A stretch of 11,602 bases of DNA from Geothermobacter sp964501815. Lineage in GTDB: Bacteria > Desulfobacterota > Desulfuromonadia > Desulfuromonadales > Geothermobacteraceae. This document shows positions 8,497 to 11,602 of the stretch, in pieces; within the stretch, counting starts at the first letter, position 1, and each line of letters starts with the position of its first letter. The position numbers were made by a program, and so were the translations under genes. Location: NCBI GenBank assembly GCA_964501815.1, contig CAZCUR010000076.1, forward strand, positions 1 through 11,602, in the 5' to 3' direction. The notes under the pieces are model-generated. The model made no database searches. It had not been told where the DNA came from and saw nothing but the letters and a program-made list of their open reading frames with translations.

Positions 8497-9489
8497 TTAG
8501 CGGTCCTTCGAAACAGGCTGTCCGCTGTCGGGACAACCACAATCCAGATATTCGCGGTATTCGATAACCCGCGCGGAAGCGAGAATGGCGCGTGCCCGAT
8601 CGATATCACGGCGAATCTGGGCCACCAATTCCTCTCCCGAGCCGAACACCATCTCGTCGCGCAAACGGTCGATAAAATAGACCCTCAGTCTCTGGTCATA
8701 CAGATCTGCATCAAAATCGAGCAGATGAACTTCGAGCGAAATACGTTCCAGCCCGAAAGTCGGGTTGAAGCCGATGTTCATAACGCCGTCCAGCATATGC
8801 TCGCCATACCTGACCTTGACCGCATAGACCCCGGGGCGGGGCAGAATCTCCTTGTCAGTCAGAAGGTTGGCCGTGGGGAACCCCAGTTTGCGGCCACGGC
8901 TGGCTCCGCGAATGACCCGCCCCTCCAGAGTAAAGTGACGGCCGAGCAGCTCTACAACCCCGCTGACATCGCCGGCCCCAAGCCGCCTTCGGATCAGGGT
9001 GGAACTGAAAATCTGGTCACCAAAACGAATGGGCGGCAGCTGTTCCACTTCAAACCCGTACCTGGCCCCGGCTCCACGCAAAAACCGGACATCTCCCCGG
9101 CGCCGGCGTCCAAAGGCGTAGTCATGACCAACAATCAGCTTGGCCACCTGAAGCCCCTTCACCAGGATGTCGGCGACAAAGGTTTCCGGTTCCATGGCGG
9201 CCAGCTTGAGGTCAAAGGGAAGTTCGACCAGAAGATCGATACAGGAGGCGGCAATCAGACGCCGTTTTTCCTCCCGGGTATTCAACAGACGCGGCGCCTG
9301 TTCCGGTGCCAGCACCTTGAGTGGATGAGGGTGAAAGGTTACGACCGCAGACAGCGCCTGAAGCCGGCGCGCCTCACTGACCACCCTGCGGAAAATCTCC
9401 CGGTGGCCGAGATGAACACCATCGAAATTGCCGATGGTGACCACCGTCGGCTGACCGGGCTTTTTTGTCAGGTCACGAATGATTTCCAT
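8497..9489 (-). CDS. ribF: Bifunctional riboflavin kinase / FAD synthetase
   Basis: RibF phosphorylates riboflavin to FMN and adenylylates FMN to FAD. It has 330 residues, within the family range of about 305-330. The N-terminal FAD synthetase module (about 1-180) shows the nucleotidyl-transferase signature GNFDGVHLGH (20-29), THPHP-like TFHPHP (51-56) and FSSTLIRRRL (161-170). The C-terminal riboflavin kinase domain shows GFPTANL (203-209), VYAVKV (221-226), NIGFNPTF (238-245) and the EVHLLDFDADLYD stretch (253-265). The protein ends in a short tail, YLDCGCPDSGQPVSKDR (314-330), with a Cys-x-Cys pair not typical of the family. The ATG at 9489 is 6 bases after the rnr stop with only a weak ribosome site, so translation is probably coupled to rnr. 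Confidence 0.96.
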   Translation of the reverse strand: MEIIRDLTKKPGQPTVVTIGNFDGVHLGHREIFRRVVSEARRLQALSAVVTFHPHPLKVLAPEQAPRLLNTREEKRRLIAASCIDLLVELPFDLKLAAMEPETFVADILVKGLQVAKLIVGHDYAFGRRRRGDVRFLRGAGARYGFEVEQLPPIRFGDQIFSSTLIRRRLGAGDVSGVVELLGRHFTLEGRVIRGASRGRKLGFPTANLLTDKEILPRPGVYAVKVRYGEHMLDGVMNIGFNPTFGLERISLEVHLLDFDADLYDQRLRVYFIDRLRDEMVFGSGEELVAQIRRDIDRARAILASARVIEYREYLDCGCPDSGQPVSKDR

Positions 9490-9495
9490 AAACCG

Positions 9496-11602
9496 TCAGT
9501 CGGCAGGAACAAAGTCGATACGGCGGGTTTCCGGGTCAACCCTTTCCACCACAACCCGCACGCGGTCACCCGTCTGGAAAATTCTGTGGCGATTATAGCC
9601 GACCAGACGCTGCAAATCCTCATCAAAATAGTAAACGTCATCCTCGATGCGGCTGACGTGAACCATGCCCTCGACAAAAACCTCGTCCAGCTCCACAAAC
9701 AGGCCGAAGGGGCGGACACCGCTGACAACACCGTTGAACCGTTCGCCGACATGACGCCTCATATATTGGCATTTTTTCAGCAGCACCATATCCCTCTCGG
9801 CATCCATGGCGCGACGTTCGCAGGCACTGGCCTGCTGGCAGAGGCTCTCCAGGTCACGCAGGGCCAGGCACGGGTCCAAACCAAGCACCTGACGCAGGGA
9901 GCGATGCACCAGCAGATCCGGATAGCGGCGAATCGGTGAAGTAAAGTGACAATAGCGATCCATGGCCAGGCCGAAGTGACCGACATTCTCCGCACTGTAG
10001 CGTGCCTGTTTCATGGCGCGCAGCAGGCTCTGGTTGACCAGGCGCGCCAAAGCCGGATCAGCATCCGCCTGCTCAAGCAACGGGGCAAAATCGCCCGGTC
10101 TGACACCGTCGGCCGACAGATTGAAGCCGAGGCCGAAATGCGCCAGATAGTGTTGCAACTGCAGCAGTTTATCTTCGGCGGGAGGTTCATGGATGCGCCA
10201 CGGAAAGGGCCGCCCCTGGGCTTCCAGAAAGCGGGCCACCGCCTGGTTGGCGGCCAGCATAAACTCCTCGATGATGCGATGGGAAAAAAGGCGCTCCGAT
10301 TTCAGGATCGCCTCCGGCCGTCCGCGCAAATCGAGTACAATATCGGCCTCAGGCAGGTCGAGATCCAGGCTGCCGGCCCGGCGCCGACGCTGCAGCAGCT
10401 TGTCCGCAAGGGCCGCCATCAGCGGCAGCTGCTCTGCCGCAGGCAGCTCGAGTCGGGCACCGTCCAGATGCTCCTGCACCCGGGTATAGGTCAGACGCGC
10501 CTGACTGCGGATGACCGCCGCATAGACATCCGCGCCTGTTTCGTCGCCGTTCAGGTCGAAGGCCAGCTCGGCGACCAGTACCAGCCGGTCTTCATCCGGG
10601 TTCAGACTGCAGATGCCGTTGCTCAGCCTCTCGGGCAGCATCGGAATACATGTTCCGGGAAAATAGACGCTGGTGCCGCGCTCGCGCGCCTCGCGATCAA
10701 GAGCACTGCCCGGCCGGACATAGTGGCCGACATCAGCGATGGCGACGCGCAACAGGTATCCTCCGGACGTCTGCTCCAGCTGGACCGCATCATCAAAATC
10801 TTTGGCCGTGGCACCGTCGATGGTGACAAAGGGCAGATGCCGCAAATCACGCCTGTCGTGAATATCCCCAGGGTCAACACGGTCGGGGATCGCCGCCGCC
10901 TCATCCAGAACATCGGCAGGGAACTGGTGCGGCAGGCCAAAACGAATGGCGCATGACACGACTTCGACCCTGGGGTCATCAGCGTCCCCCAGCACGTCGA
11001 CAACCCGCCCGACGGCGGGACGACCGCGCTCAGGATAGCCGGTGAGCCCGACCACCACCACCTGCCCCGCCTGCGCCTGCCGGGTCGCGCCCCGGGGCAC
11101 CTCCACCGGCGCCAGATGGTCATGGCCAAGGGGAACAACCACATGGGTCCTCCGGCCGGGATGAAACACACCGACCACCTGGGTTCGGGCACGCTCCAGC
11201 ACCCGCTCCAGGCGGCCTTCCCAGCGCCCGCGGCTGTCCTTCCAGGCGAGAACAGCGACCCGGTCGCCATCCATGACACCGTCCAGCTCGCGCGCCGGCA
11301 GAAAGACGTCCGCCCCCTCTTCCCCTTCGACCCGCACAAAGCCGTAACCGTCGGCATGGCGTTGCAGGATGCCGATCTTCTTTTTCCGCGGCGCCAGCCG
11401 GTACCGGTCCCCCTTGTGACGTTCCAGCAGGCCCCGGTCGGCCATGTCGGCCAAAAGGGTGAGCAGCTTGCGGCGTTCGTGCCGCCGCCCCCCCAGGGCC
11501 TGCAGGATGCTTCCGGCCGAATGCAGCCCGGGATTGGCCTCCAGCCAGGACAAAATGGCGCCGACATGAATTGGTGACCGGCTCGTTGGTCGTCTGCGAT
11601 GT
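9496..11602 (-). CDS. rnr: Ribonuclease R (RNB-family 3'-5' exoribonuclease), 5' end open at the window edge
   Basis: RNase R degrades structured RNA processively from the 3' end. Counting from a TTG at 11553, 685 residues are visible: a winged-helix-like region (about 1-55), a cold-shock domain (about 57-130), the RNB catalytic domain (about 230-560) and an S1 domain (about 603-683). The RNB active site is intact, with D246, D252, D254 and D255 in TIDGATAKDFDDA, plus the signature HFTSPIRRYPDLLVHR (536-551). The TTG is the only usual start codon in frame, but it has no ribosome site and the frame stays open for 16 more codons to the right edge, giving a basic stretch (HRRRPTSRSP). The helix containing ILSWLEANPG also seems to begin before the TTG. 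I therefore infer the true start lies outside the window. The protein stops right after S1, lacking the Lys-rich tail of E. coli RNase R. RNase II is the alternative; the winged helix favours RNase R. Confidence 0.93.
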   Translation of the reverse strand, partial: HRRRPTSRSPIHVGAILSWLEANPGLHSAGSILQALGGRRHERRKLLTLLADMADRGLLERHKGDRYRLAPRKKKIGILQRHADGYGFVRVEGEEGADVFLPARELDGVMDGDRVAVLAWKDSRGRWEGRLERVLERARTQVVGVFHPGRRTHVVVPLGHDHLAPVEVPRGATRQAQAGQVVVVGLTGYPERGRPAVGRVVDVLGDADDPRVEVVSCAIRFGLPHQFPADVLDEAAAIPDRVDPGDIHDRRDLRHLPFVTIDGATAKDFDDAVQLEQTSGGYLLRVAIADVGHYVRPGSALDREARERGTSVYFPGTCIPMLPERLSNGICSLNPDEDRLVLVAELAFDLNGDETGADVYAAVIRSQARLTYTRVQEHLDGARLELPAAEQLPLMAALADKLLQRRRRAGSLDLDLPEADIVLDLRGRPEAILKSERLFSHRIIEEFMLAANQAVARFLEAQGRPFPWRIHEPPAEDKLLQLQHYLAHFGLGFNLSADGVRPGDFAPLLEQADADPALARLVNQSLLRAMKQARYSAENVGHFGLAMDRYCHFTSPIRRYPDLLVHRSLRQVLGLDPCLALRDLESLCQQASACERRAMDAERDMVLLKKCQYMRRHVGERFNGVVSGVRPFGLFVELDEVFVEGMVHVSRIEDDVYYFDEDLQRLVGYNRHRIFQTGDRVRVVVERVDPETRRIDFVPAD

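Noticed and set aside
8416..9939. Plus-strand frame of 507 codons across ribF and the end of rnr
   Set aside because: It crosses the junction of two clear minus-strand genes and has no recognisable motif.
10623..11567. Second minus-strand frame overlapping rnr that starts with a true ATG at 11567
   Set aside because: It is out of frame with RNase R and its translation is Trp, Arg and Cys rich without domains. The RNase R frame has the cold-shock, RNB and S1 parts.

Overview
This window carries the regulatory and motor half of a type IVa pilus cluster, preceded in transcription order by three housekeeping genes. Everything reads on the minus strand. The order from high to low coordinates is rnr, ribF, aroE, pilB, pilT, pilC, pilS, pilR, and then the first 35 bases of pilA at the left edge. 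The pilB-pilT-pilC-pilS-pilR-pilA order matches the one known from Geobacter and related Desulfuromonadales. The moderately high GC content, the PilS/PilR pair in front of pilA and the pilin leader (MLKKFRKNQKGF) all fit a Desulfuromonadota member. Genus cannot be fixed from the window alone.

Region by region: about 9496-11602 is rnr (RNase R), whose reading frame is still open at the right edge. ribF (8497-9489) and aroE (7597-8493) follow with gaps of 6 and 3 bases, so the three look like one transcription unit. A 79-base gap holds a plausible sigma-70 type promoter, and pilB (5817-7517) follows. pilT (4646-5785), pilC (3417-4634), pilS (1755-3404) and pilR (300-1700) then come with gaps of 31, 11, 12 and 54 bases. 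The last gap, 36-299, contains a near-perfect sigma-54 promoter (163-178) firing toward pilA.

How it works together: PilB extends and PilT retracts the pilus through the inner-membrane platform protein PilC. PilS (membrane histidine kinase) and PilR (NtrC-type sigma-54 activator) control the pilin gene, and the predicted PilR target is visible in the same window. PilB carries an N-terminal MshEN tandem motif with 24-5-24 spacing, which suggests c-di-GMP input.

I do not see an unknown enzymatic system here. The points worth attention are regulatory: the sigma-54 promoter, an in-frame upstream ATG (111-113) that could make a long form of the PilA pre-protein, a candidate activator site, the MshEN motif in PilB, and unusual ends in RNase R and RibF.
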